Assembly (NCBI GenBank): GCA_947044405.1
Contig: CAMRHE010000197.1
Location: 2,046,001 to 2,110,000 of the forward strand
Origin: Leptodactylus fallax
Taxonomy: Eukaryota; Chordata; Amphibia; Anura; Leptodactylidae
Length of the DNA stretch: 64,000 nucleotides
Reading direction: 5' to 3'
Below the pieces are notes generated by a model, which did no database searches, was not told where the DNA came from, and saw only the letters and a program-made list of their open reading frames with translations. Both the position numbers and the translations under genes were made by a program. Below are positions 54,981-64,000 of the stretch, one piece after another (position 1 is the first letter of the stretch; every line of letters starts with the position of its first letter).

Positions 54981-55528
54981 CAGTGGTGAACCTAGCCTCT
55001 TTGCAGTCTGAGGCGGACTATCGAAAGACGCTCCCCCCCCCAAAAAAAAAATATATAAAATTGAGTTTACATGCTCTTAGCGTCACACACTGTTATTGTC
55101 GTACAATAAACACACACAAACTTATGAAACAGTTTAAGAATTCTTCTTACTGCATTACTGCAGTATCAGAAATCAACAACACAGCATTAACAATGAAAAT
55201 AACTTCACAATCTTCTGCTTGGTGGATGGACGAGCCCACGTGGCCCCCATTCTCTATAATAGGAGCGCTGCAGATAGCTGAGTACTGTAGTTCAGGTAAC
55301 TTCGGCACTCCCATCAAAGTTGAATGAGAGCCACGCGGGTTCGTCCATTCACTAAGCGACAGACCTATATTCAGCCTTGCTGCGGTTAGGCTGAATTCCA
55401 ACCCAGTGGGGGAAAAAAAAACCCAATTCTCAGGCTCAGTGGGGGTCTCAGCAGATAGACCCCCATCAATCTGGTATTTATCCTCTATCATTTAGGTGAA
55501 TACAGTGCAGTAACATTTTGTGACTTAC

Positions 55529-55637
55529 AGGTGACGTCTCTGACTAATCCTTCACATTTCCCTTCTCTTCCCTTTGGACCGCCATGACCACTTCTTCCAG
55601 CTGTGACTTGTCTCTGTAAAGTTTGCAACACATACAT
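55529..55637 (-). other. Exon-like segment with splice-donor consensus, copy 3
   Basis: On the minus strand ATG at 55637 opens MYVLQTLQRQ, then diverges in frame, but the nucleotide match to 33455-33551 continues (GCAAACTTTACAGAGAC; GGAAGAAGTGGTCATGGC; GATTAGTCAGAGACGTCACC) to the donor-like GTAAGTCAC at 55528. Conservation of both the segment and the donor across two hAT families is notable. Confidence 0.5.
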
Positions 55638-56282
55638 CTTTGACTCCTCACTTTTCCAGGCACCTGCCCCACATTGTCCTCACCTGCACAAAGCCCCCAT
55701 CCTGCTGCTACCCCAATTATATTATATATGATATAACCCCCCCATAATGAATAATACTCCCAAGTACATCATTATATTAATAATGTCTGTGTGTTTATAC
55801 GCTGTCTAAATAGTGCCCCTTATTAATAATGCCCTGGGTGTTAATTAAAAAGCTTTCCAGGTCATTAATAAACTAATCAGTGGGGCTCAAAAACCCAGGA
55901 CCCCCACTGATCAGCTGTGTGAATGAACCGTGGTACCTGTGCAAGTGACGTGAGTCCTTCTCTGTTTACATAGTGTCATTCATCTCATAGCGGCCATGTA
56001 ATGTAACTACAGCCTTGTCCTATACACATCTATGTGACAAGACTGTAATTACATCACATGGTCACTATAAACAGACAGCGTATGATATAAACAGGCGCCA
56101 AAGCCCCCATACAACTGATCAGAAGTAAGCGCCATCTTGCATAGCTGATATCTAGTTGCACGCAGCAAAGTTCACAAAAGTATTGTAATAATAAACACTT
56201 AGGAAGGAAAGTATATATTTGGTTAATAGTAATACAAAATAGACCTGTTGATATCAAAAATAGACATTTTATCCACATCACC

Positions 56283-56499
56283 TGCACATGGTGTTATGCC
56301 TCATAGAAGCCCCTGCACACGGCATTATGCTCCGCAGTGGCCCCTGCACACAGTATTATGCTCCATAGTGGCCCCTGCACTCGGTATTATGCTCCATAGT
56401 GGCCCCTGCACACGGTATTATGCTCCATAGTGGCCCCTGCACACGGTATTATGCCCTGCAGCGGCCCCTGTACACAGTATTATGCTCCGTAGTTACCCA
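56283..56499. repeat. 31-bp minisatellite, seven units
   Basis: Seven consecutive 31-bp units of the form TGCACACGGTATTATGCTCC + ATAGTGGCCCC, with up to five differences per unit and no length variation. Confidence 0.92.
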
Positions 56500-56999
56500 C
56501 TCACGAACTATTATTATACTCTAGGGTCTGATAATGATCGGAGACCCAGGTGGTGACAAACAAAAACCAGTGTTACTTAGCTGGGCTCCGGTGCACTTCC
56601 TGCTTTCGGCCCTCTTCAATGTCACACAGACCGGCGTCGCCACATAATGACGTCGTCCTGGCTCACATGACGCCTGGGACGTCACCAAAGAAGGCCGAAG
56701 CCAGCTGAGAACAACATCGGATCACTGGAGAGGTGAGTAACATTGGTTTTTATGTTTATCACCTCCCCTGGGTCTCCAATTATTATACTCCGGAGTCTGA
56801 AAAGACCCTGGAATATAATAGTAGTAGTATTTGGCCTCATTTACCAATCCCCGCTGCTGCTCACAGCCGCTTCTGATTCCCCCTTCTGTGTCCCATAGCA
56901 GAACGGGAAGCGGAGGCGGACATGAGCAGGGGCGGGGGAATCGATAAGTAAATAGGCCGTTACCTGTTGGGGTTACTCCAGCAGGTAACGGCCTTTTTA

Positions 57000-57232
57000 T
57001 ATATATAAAAAAAAAAAAAAAAAAAAAAAGTTATCCTCACCTACCTGCGATCCCTTGATGGAGCCGCCGCCTCCTATTTTTGTCCGCGACGTCTGTGTCT
57101 CAGCGTAGGAGGCGCGATGACGTCATTGAATCGCCGCCTGTGCTGAGATACAGACGTCTCATAAACTAGCCCAGGACAGGTCCCACTCAGCCTTTTTAAT
57201 GCGGCCTGTTCTGGGCTGGTTTACATTAAATA
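57000..57232. repeat. A-run and conserved GC-rich hAT block
   Basis: A 20-base A-run at about 57009-57029 is followed by sequence whose minus strand reads GGAGGCGGCGGCTCCATC and ATCGCAG/GTAGGTGAGG, matching 29345-29382. The CAG/GTAGGT junction is again a good splice-donor match. Confidence 0.6.
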
Positions 57233-57454
57233 TACAGTGGGTACGGAAAGTATTCAGACCCCTTTAAATTTTTCACTCTTTGTTTCATTGCAGCCATTTG
57301 CTAAAAGCAAAAAAAAATTCATTTTATTTCTCATTAATGTACACTCAGCACCCCATCTTGACAGAAAAAAAAACTGAAATGTAGATATTTTTGCAAATTT
57401 ATTAAAAAAGAAAAACTGAAATATCATATGGTCATAAGTATTCAGACCCATTGC

Positions 57455-57868
57455 TCAGTATTGAGTAGAAGCACCCTTTTGAGCTAGTACAGCCATGAGT
57501 CTTCTTGGGAATGACCCAACAAGTTTTTCACATCTGGATTTGGGGATCCTCTGCCATTCTTCCTTGCAGATCCTCACCAGTTCCGTCAGGTTGTATGGTG
57601 AACGTTGGTGAACAGCCATTTTCATGTTTCTCCAGAGATGCTCAATTGGGTTGAGGTCAGGGCTCTGGCTGGGCCAGTCAAGAATGGTCACAGAGTTGTT
57701 CCGAAGCCACTCCTTTGTTATTTTAGCTGTGTGCTTAGGGTCGTTGTCTTGTTGGAAGGTAAACCTTCGACCCAGTCTGAGGTCCAGAGCACTGTGGAAT
57801 AGGTTTTCTTCCAGGATCTCTGTACTTGGCCGCATTCATCTTTCCTTCAATTGCAACCAGTTGTCCAG
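57455..57868 (-). pseudogene. Tc1 transposase, family A, C-terminal half
   Basis: After the LINE junction the frame resumes with QLVAIEGKMNAAKYR, shifts once near 57830, and then is open from 57835 to 57455: second Asp (FQQDNDPKHTAKITKEW) and Glu in SPDLNPIEHLW, 34 residues apart, then EEWQRIPKSRCEKLV and the end KGASTQY. Both catalytic residues are intact; the break is the LINE and a frame change. Confidence 0.9.
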
Positions 57869-57885
57869 TTTTTTTTTTTTTTTTT

Positions 57886-57898
57886 CCAAGATGGCGCC
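57886..57898 (+). promoter_or_regulatory. YY1-like motif at LINE 5' end
   Basis: CCAAGATGGCGCC matches the core of the YY1 site (AAGATGGC). Mammalian L1 elements carry such a site at the very start of their internal promoter, where it sets the transcription start. Its position here, at the first unique bases of the LINE, suggests the same role by analogy. Confidence 0.5.
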
Positions 57899-58083
57899 GC
57901 TGGAGTGGCTGCCAGCTACAGCAGCTCTGAGACACTCTCTATCTTATTTTTCCTTCTATGACTCGTTTTGTACCTCTCTACTTAAGGACTTTTGCACTAT
58001 GAAGAAACACACACAAAGACTTGGACCCTTGTGATATTTTTTTTTTTTTTTTGTTTTTTATCTGTCTTTTGTTCTGCTTGAAA

Positions 58084-59358
58084 ATGGGATCTTTTGTGTA
58101 TGGAGACAATTCCTTTGTCTATACAAGAGAGGAAATTCTGCAGCTCAGAGGCACAGCAGGACGGCATACCATCTGGTCACACATCCCCCGTGAGATTTGG
58201 AGAAAGAAAAAGCGGGTGAGGGGATGCAGAGCAGGAACTCTTCAGAGGATTAAAAAGAGGCGTTACCGACCAGCTGTTCCCTCCATCATCATGGGCAATG
58301 TGAGATCTCTTGCAAACAAGATGGATGAACTAACAGCTCTCACCAGGCATCATCAGGAGTTTCGGGCGTGCAGCATGATGCTACTTACAGAGACTTGGCT
58401 CACTGAAGTTACTCCTGACCCTCTGGTCTCCTTGGATGGTTTTAAACTCCTTCGGGCAGACAGGACAAGGGAGAGCGGTAAGAGGAAAGGAGGAGGGCTG
58501 GCAATGTTTGTGAATAATAGATGGTGTAATCCTAGGCACATTGTGATTAAGGAGCAAACTTGCTGTAAGGACATTGAACTATTAGCTGTGAGCATGAGAC
58601 CTTTCTACCTACCAAGGGAACTATCACATGTCATCGGGATAGCTGCATATGTCCCCCCCTCTGCGAAAGCTGACACTGCCTGCGAGGTCCTACAAGCCAC
58701 GCTGAGCCAGTTACAGTTAAAACATCCCCAGGCCCTCTTTCTTCTGTCGGGTGATTTCAACCATGCCTCTCCATCATCCACACTGCCCAGTTTCACACAG
58801 TATGTAACCTGCCACACAAGAGACAACAAAACACTGGACTTGTTCTTTGCCAACGTGAGGGAGGCATATAACTCATCAGCCCTACCGCCCCTGGGGAGAT
58901 CGGATCACAACCTAGTACATCTCCGACCTGTGTACAAGCCACTTGTACGTAGAGAACCAGCTGTCACCCGCACAGTGAGGATATGGTCCGAGGAGAGTGA
59001 TGAGGCTCTGAGGGATTGTTTTGACACAACCGCATGGGAAGTGCTGCAGGATTCTTATGGAGAAGATATAGAAGGACTCACACACTGCATAACAGACTAC
59101 ATTAATTTTTGTGTGGACAACACAGTACCCACAAAAGTGGTGAGGTGCTTCTCCAACAACAAACCATGGATTAACTCTGATATAAAAACACTACTTAAGG
59201 AGAAAAAGATGGCATTCAGGACAAGAGATAAGGAGGGGTTGAGGGAAGTACAAAAGGAGCTGAGGCATCAAATCAGGCAGGGAAAAGCCAGTTATAAAGA
59301 AAAAATGGAAAAGCAAATGGAAAGAAAAGACATAAGGGGGGGTTTGGGAGGGGCTTAA
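58084..59358 (+). CDS. LINE ORF2, endonuclease part (frame ends early)
   Basis: ATG 58084 begins MGSFVYGDNSFVYTREEILQ; an in-frame ATG at 58021 would add a T-run-encoded Phe stretch. The 424-residue frame contains the APE-type endonuclease that nicks the target: Asn72 (MGNVRSLANKMDEL), Glu103 (LLTETWL), Asp224/Asn226 (LSGDFNHAS) and Ser-Asp-His 273-275 (RSDHNLV). A linker with NNKPWINSDIKTLLKEKKMAF follows. The frame ends at 59356-59358 soon after a run of seven G (59336-59342). Conserved text ([16 protein letters not shown]) continues one frame over, so a one-base change in the G-run probably separates it from RT. Confidence 0.88.
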   Translation: MGSFVYGDNSFVYTREEILQLRGTAGRHTIWSHIPREIWRKKKRVRGCRAGTLQRIKKRRYRPAVPSIIMGNVRSLANKMDELTALTRHHQEFRACSMMLLTETWLTEVTPDPLVSLDGFKLLRADRTRESGKRKGGGLAMFVNNRWCNPRHIVIKEQTCCKDIELLAVSMRPFYLPRELSHVIGIAAYVPPSAKADTACEVLQATLSQLQLKHPQALFLLSGDFNHASPSSTLPSFTQYVTCHTRDNKTLDLFFANVREAYNSSALPPLGRSDHNLVHLRPVYKPLVRREPAVTRTVRIWSEESDEALRDCFDTTAWEVLQDSYGEDIEGLTHCITDYINFCVDNTVPTKVVRCFSNNKPWINSDIKTLLKEKKMAFRTRDKEGLREVQKELRHQIRQGKASYKEKMEKQMERKDIRGGLGGA

Positions 59359-60997
59359 GTCAATTTCGGGTCATAAACAGTCTGTCTGCCAGATTGAGGC
59401 AGATGTTAATTGGCTTAATGAACTAAACCTATTCTTCAACAGATTTGATCACACACCAGCTCCTCCCACCCCAGTATGTCCTTCAGCTTCCCCCACCACA
59501 ATGACTTCTCCCCATGCGGCCACTTCCCAACAGACCAGTAAATCCAGAAATCCGTCTTTATCTGGCCACAGTCTGACCTTCACAAGGGCCCAGGTGAGGA
59601 AGGAGATGAAAAAGATCAAGGCGAGGAAAGCCGCAGGGCCAGATGACATCAGTGCAAGGCTAATTAAGACTTGCGGGGACCAGCTGTGTGGTATAATTAC
59701 ATATATGTATAATATGAGCCTGAGGCAGGAAATAGTCCCTGAATTATGGAAATCTTCTTGTGTGGTACCAGTTCCAAAGAAACCCCACCCTATGGACCTC
59801 AACGACTACAGACCTGTAGCACTGACATCCCACCTGATGAAGATCTTGGAGAGATTGGTTCTCACACATCTCCGCCCTCTAGTGAGCCCCGCTATGGACC
59901 CCCTCCAGTTTGCTTATCGGCCGGGCATTGGGGTAGATGATGCCATCATCCATCTTCTGCACAGGGCTCTGTCTCATCTGGAGAAACCAGGGAACACAGT
60001 GAGAATAATGTTCTTTGACTTCTCCAGTGCTTTTAACACCATACAGCCCAGGTTATTGAGGGACAAGCTGGGCCTTGCTGGAGTGGACCACCACCTCTCC
60101 AACTGGATCCTAGACTACCTCACAAATCGACCTCAATACGTGAGAGCCCGAGACTGTGTGTCAGGTACCGTGATCTGTAATACGGGGGCACCTCAGGGTA
60201 CGGTTCTCGCCCCTTTCCTCTTCACACTGTACACTGCAGATTTTAGGTGCAACTCATCCAGCTGCTACCTACAGAAGTATTCTGACGACTCTGCAATAGT
60301 AGGCCTCATCACAGACGATGATGACAGGGAGTACAGAGAACTGAACCAGGATTTTGTGGACTGGTGCCACCGGAACCACCTGAAGATTAACGCGGGGAAG
60401 ACCAAGGAGATGGTGGTGGACTTCCGCAAAGGCAGATGCCCTCCAAATCCAGTGGACATCCCGGGGACGGGCATCGAGATTGTGAACACCTATAAGTACC
60501 TGGGTTTGCCCCTTAATAATAAGCTGGACTGGGCAGATCATATGGAGGCCCTGTACAGGAAGGGCCACAGCAGGCTCTACCTGCTTAGGAAACTGAGAGC
60601 CTTTGGAATCCGGGGGGCACTTCTTAGAACTTTCTTCAACTCGGTAGTGGCATCAGCCATCTTCTTTGGAGTGGCCTGCTGGGGGAGCAGTATATCAACC
60701 AGGGACAGAAATAAACTTGACAAGCTGATTAGAAGGGCCAGCTCTGTCCTGGGGAGCCCACTGGACCCAGTGCAGGTGGTGGGTGACAGAAGGATACTGT
60801 CTGTGGTGAGCTCCATGCAGAAGAAGAAGTCCCATCCCATGCATGAGACTGTGATCGCGCTGAGCAGTACTGTCAGTGACCGACTGCTCCACCCTAGGTG
60901 TGAGAAGGAGCGCTATCGGAAGTCTTTCCTCCCCACCGCGGTTAGGCTGTACAACCAACACCGACCTAAGCGGAGATCATTACACACAGAGAACTGA
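59359..60997 (+). CDS. LINE ORF2, reverse transcriptase part
   Basis: Coding homology resumes right after the G-run; the first ATG in this frame is 59501, giving 498 residues. In that numbering: [15 protein letters not shown] (42-56), [19 protein letters not shown] (102-120), [10 protein letters not shown] (171-180, Asp173), [13 protein letters not shown] (229-241), and the catalytic box YSDDSAIV (260-267). Then [27 protein letters not shown] and a C-terminal tail ending RSLHTEN. All RT motifs are intact and the frame has no stops, so the copy is young. The enzyme would reverse-transcribe LINE RNA at the nicked target. Confidence 0.92.
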
Positions 60998-61199
60998 AAT
61001 ATCTCTCTGCCTGTTAAATCCTCCCCCCCCCCCTCCTCTGCTACGTCCTATCTGTCTGTCTGCTATTAATGTAATGCCTCTCACCTTGGAACATTCCTGT
61101 ACATGTTGTATTTGTATTTGTATCTGCTTATCTTTGCTGCTGTAACACACTGAATTTCCCCATTGTGGGACTATTAAAGGACTATTATTATTATTATTA

Positions 61200-61824
61200 G
61201 TTCCTGCAGCTGAAAAACACCCCCATAGCATGATGCTGCCACCACCATGTTTCACTGTTGGGATTGTATTGGCAGGTGATGAGCAGTGCCTGGTTTTTTC
61301 CACACATACCGCTTAGAATTAACGCCAAAAAGTTCAATCTTCGTCTCATCAGATCAGAGAATCTTATTTCTCATAGTCTGGAACTCCTTCATGTGTTTTT
61401 TTTTGGCGAACTATGCGGGCTTTCATATGTCTTGCACTGAGGAGAGGCTTCCTTCTGGCCACTCTGCCATAAAGACCCGACTGGTGGAGGGCTGCAGTGA
61501 TAGTTGACTTTGTGGAACTTTCTCCCATCTCCCTACTGCATCTCTGGAGCTCAGCCACTGTTATCTTTGAGTTCTTCTTTACCTCTCTCACCAACGCTCT
61601 TCTCCCACAATTGCTCAGTTGGCTCGACAGCCAGGTCTAGGAAGAGTTCTGGTCATCCCAAACTTCTTCCATTTAAGGATTATGGAGGCCAGTGTGCTCT
61701 TGGGAACCTTGAGTGCTGTAGAAATTCTTTAGTAACCTTGTCCAGATCTGTGCCTTGCCACAATTCTGTCTCTGAGCTCCTTGGGCAGTTCCTTTGACCT
61801 CATGATTCTCATTTGCTCTGACAT
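61200..61824 (-). pseudogene. Tc1 transposase, family A, N-terminal half
   Basis: From 61824 the minus-strand protein begins MSEQMRIMRSKELPK with the first helix-turn-helix (matching 610-752). Small changes break the frame in the linker near 61640-61680. The frame at 61594-61364 gives the second DNA-binding segment (STKSTITAALHQSGLYGRVA), and 61360-61200 gives LFGVN and [14 protein letters not shown], where the LINE interrupts. The first catalytic Asp region (61340-61370) is in a shifted frame. Confidence 0.88.
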
Positions 61825-62364
61825 GCATTGTGAGTTGTGAGGTCTTATATAGACATGTGTGGGCCTTTCCTAATCAAGTCCAATCAGTGTAATTAAACAC
61901 AGCTGGACTCCAATGAAGGAGTAGAACCATCTCAAGGAGGATCAGAAGAAAATGGACAGCATGTGAGTTAAATATGAGTGTCACAGCAAAGGGTCTGAAT
62001 ACTTATGACCATGTGTTATTTCAGTTTTTCTTTTTTAATAAATTTGCAACAATATCTACATGTCTGTTTTTTTTTCTGTCAAGATGGGGTGCTGAGTGTA
62101 CATTAATGAGAAATAAAATGAACTTTTTTTTGCTTTTAGCAAGTGGCTGCAATGAAACAAAGAGTGACAAATTTAAAGGGGTCTGAATACTTTCCGTACT
62201 CACTGTATAGTAAAAATGCCGCCCCCCAGAGAGTGACGGACAGTGCCGCCTGAGGCAGCCTCTTCACTTCGCCTCATTAGAGGTGCGCCCCTGCCTACAC
62301 CTACAGATCAGATCTTTGAAGAGAACACAGCATCCGACATGTCAGACCACAAGTCAAGCCAATT

Positions 62365-62540
62365 GACAATAATAATAATAATAAATTTTTACTTATATAG
62401 TGCCAACATATTCCACAGTACTTTACAAATCATAGGGTTCATGTACAGACAAAATTAAACATTACAGATTAATAAATCAATTCACACAATAGGAGGGTGT
62501 GTCCTGCTTCTAAAAGCTTACAATCTAAGAAAAAGAATTG
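62365..62540 (-). repeat. L2-type 3' tail, reverse orientation
   Basis: AATAATAATAATAATAAATT followed by TATATAGTGCCAACATATTC and CTTTACAAATCATAGG is the inverse of the L2-type 3' end seen at 33950-34095. Confidence 0.75.
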
Positions 62541-63241
62541 GTGAAACAAATACAATCTACATTATATGCATCTTCAATATAATATTTGAACAAAATAAAG
62601 AATATTGAAAAATAATTAATAAGCTATAAATGCTCCTTATACAGTCGACTTACATCAGACTGTGTGTGCAGAAAACACTTATAACTTTTTAAACATTTAC
62701 TAAACACTAACTTCTGAAATTCTAAAAACCTAACATAATAAACATTATGTACAAATGTTTCTTTCCTTACTTGTTTTCTTGGCTGGACATGTCCAGATGT
62801 GTATCACAAATTAAGTACCTTTTCTCAAAGCAACACAATCCCTTGATAAGTTAAAGGGGTTATCCCACAAAGTAAAACTCAACAGGAACTTTGTCCTGCT
62901 CCACATTCAACCTGAGTGTAGCCAGTCTGGTCACATATGTATTGGTGTTCTATGCTTCTAAAGCAGTAGTTAATGCTGACAGTAAAGAATGTTTGTAACA
63001 GGGATCAATAATCCCTGTGACAACTTCATTTTTAAGGCACATGTGGTCAAAACAACCAATAAAACAGTACATTATCCAAAGAATTCTATTGATAGCCCTG
63101 CCTTGGAAATCAACAGTCTATGTATACATAGGCTTATAGAAACAATTGGCATTTGTAAAACAGGCACGTGTTCAGCAACTCAGCACTGACTGAAAAGGAT
63201 AATGCGTGAAGCAGGAAATTACTACCATTTATGATTTGTCA
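62541..63241. other. No gene recognised
   Basis: AT-rich. GTTAAAGGGGTTATCCCACA at about 62851 is the left end of a TTAA-type MITE, but no partner arm was found. Confidence 0.4.
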
Positions 63242-63243
63242 TA

Positions 63244-64000
63244 CAGTTGTGCTAAAAAGTTTACATACCCCGGCAGATTTTTAGTTTTTTTTTGGCCTTT
63301 TTTCAGAGACTATGAATGATAATACAAAAACTTTTTCTCCACTCATGGTTAGTGGTTGGTTGAAGCCATTTATTGTCAAACTTCTGTGTTTTTTATTTTT
63401 AAATCATAATGACAACCAAAACCATCAAAATGACCCTGTTCAAAAGTTCACATACCCCAGTTCTTAATACCGTGTATTGCCCCCTCTAACATCAATGACA
63501 GCTTGAAGTCTTTTGTGGTAGTTGTGGATGAGGCTCTTTATTTTCTCCGATGGTAAAACCGCCCATTCTTCTTGGCAAAAAGTCTCCAGTTCCTGTAAAT
63601 TCCTGGGCTGTCTTGCATGTACTACGCGCTTGAGATCTCCCCAGAGTGGCTCAATGATATTGAGGTCTGGAGACTGAGATGGCCACTCCAGAACATTCAC
63701 TTTCTTCTGCTGTAACCAAAGACAGGTCGACTTGGCCTTGTGTTTTGGATCAGTCATGTTGGAACATCCAAGTACGTCCCATGCGCAGCTTCCTGGCTGA
63801 TGAGTGCAAATTTGCCTCCAGTATTTGCTGATAACGTGCTGCATTCATCTTTCCTTCAACTTTGACCAAGTTTCTTGTGCCTTTGAAGCTCACACAGTAG
63901 TGATCCTCCTCTGTGCTTTACAGTAGGAATGGTGTTCCTTTCATCATAGGCCTTGTTGACACCTCTCCACATGTAACGTTTATGGCTGTGGCCAAAAAGT
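63244..64000 (-). mobile_element. Tc1-like element, family C, cut by window end
   Basis: CAGTTGTGCTAAAAAGTTTA at 63244, after TA, is the same terminus as at 16901. The transposase is on the minus strand and the rest of the element lies beyond 64000. Confidence 0.93.
63464..64000 (-). pseudogene. Tc1 transposase, family C, partial
   Basis: The visible part reads, from the window edge inward, KRYMWRGVNKAYDERNTIPT-like text (about 63990-63920), then a shifted segment, then the frame 63844-63464. That frame has the AKSTCLWLQQKKVNVLEWPS stretch and SPDLNIIEPLWGDLKRVVHA with the Glu (N-I-I-E in place of N-P-I-E), ending EEWAVLPSEKIKSLIHNYHK and GGNTRY. The second Asp motif is degraded (NMTDPKHKAKS). 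This copy retains middle sequence that 16901-17950 lost. Confidence 0.85.

Larger units (their letters stand above)
57869..61199 (+). mobile_element. Nearly full-length Rex1/CR1-type LINE
   Basis: A non-LTR retrotransposon inserted in the Tc1 transposase gene. It begins with a 17-T run and CCAAGATGGCGCC (57886-57898), then an untranslated part, an endonuclease frame (58084-59358), a reverse transcriptase frame (59501-60997), a 3' UTR and a terminal (ATT)n tail at 61181-61199. The flanking Tc1 text joins across AGTT, which may be the short target duplication. Two-domain EN-RT structure, [10 protein letters not shown] and the trinucleotide tail place it in the CR1/Jockey group, probably Rex1/Babar-like. 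No separate ORF1 was found. Confidence 0.88.
57235..62205 (-). mobile_element. Tc1-like element, family A, split by a LINE
   Basis: Ends CAGTGGGTACGGAAAGTATT (57235) and its inverse (to 62205), flanked by TA (57233-57234, 62206-62207), with the IR/DR motifs seen at 228-440. The transposase lies on the minus strand in two parts, 61824-61200 and 57865-57455, separated by a 3.3-kb LINE. Removing the LINE leaves about 1.65 kb, the normal size. Confidence 0.93.
54973..62301 (-). mobile_element. hAT-type element with nested Tc1 and LINE
   Basis: Element 54981-62293, CAGTGGTGAACCTAGCCTCT at the left and the inverse of CAGGGGCGCACCTCTAATGA at the right, with exact 8-bp duplications CCTACACC (54973-54980, 62294-62301). 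Its own sequence is only 54981-57232 and 62208-62293, about 2.3 kb; the rest is a Tc1 (57235-62205). No transposase is encoded. The internal exon-like segment and the GC-rich GACGTCTGTGTCTCAGC block match those of the hAT elements at 28535 and 29042 but in the opposite orientation, so the families are related. Confidence 0.9.

Noticed and set aside
54983..55491. Two 114-residue opposed frames near the left end of the hAT
   Set aside because: They begin inside the terminal repeat of the element and overlap each other; no protein similarity recognised.

Overview
The window looks like intergenic DNA from a large, repeat-rich vertebrate genome, most probably a frog or toad. No host protein-coding gene, rRNA gene or tRNA gene could be supported. 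The inference rests on the repeat mixture: many Tc1-like DNA transposons of at least seven families, hAT elements, L2, L1 and Rex1/CR1-type LINEs, a Penelope-like fragment, Gmr1-like Ty3/gypsy retrotransposons, and numerous fold-back elements ending in TTAA, a combination typical of anurans. The species cannot be named from sequence alone.

Layout. 1-7735: a truncated Tc1; a Tc1 remnant split by a 3.7-kb hAT (exact 8-bp target duplication); a Tc1 whose left repeat is split by a solo LTR. 7943-14541: fold-back elements, a decayed Tc1 and an L1 tail. 14856-19938: four Tc1-like pieces, the last carrying an uninterrupted 338-residue transposase (18746-19762), the cleanest gene in the window. 20170-27785: a GC-rich unassigned block, a Penelope fragment, a fold-back element and an array of about 385-bp degenerate repeats. 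27786-34165: an L2 LINE inserted near the end of that repeat, split by a hAT-type element that is itself split by another copy of the same family. 34200-37134: L1 and hAT scraps. 38589-44677: a complete but decayed Gmr1-like retrotransposon on the minus strand (gag-PR-INT-RT-RNaseH) with a solo LTR in its RNase H. 45605-47204: a second copy of the Tc1 at 11119. 47603-53267: a young Gmr1-like element (LTRs about 99% alike) that keeps gag, protease and integrase but has no reverse transcriptase. 54898-62301: a four-layer nest, fold-back element > hAT > Tc1 > nearly intact Rex1/CR1-type LINE. 63244-64000: a Tc1 running off the window.

The coding sequences do not form a pathway; each serves its own element. 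Candidate autonomous activities are the Tc1 transposase at 18746 and the LINE at 58084-60997, which appears broken by a one-base homopolymer change. The most notable points are the Gmr1-like integrase-before-RT order, the RT-less young Gmr1 relative with a long integrase-fusion frame, the 35-residue D-to-E spacing of the intact Tc1 transposase, exon-like segments with splice-donor consensus shared by two hAT-type families, and insertion layers that can be ordered in time from exact target duplications.
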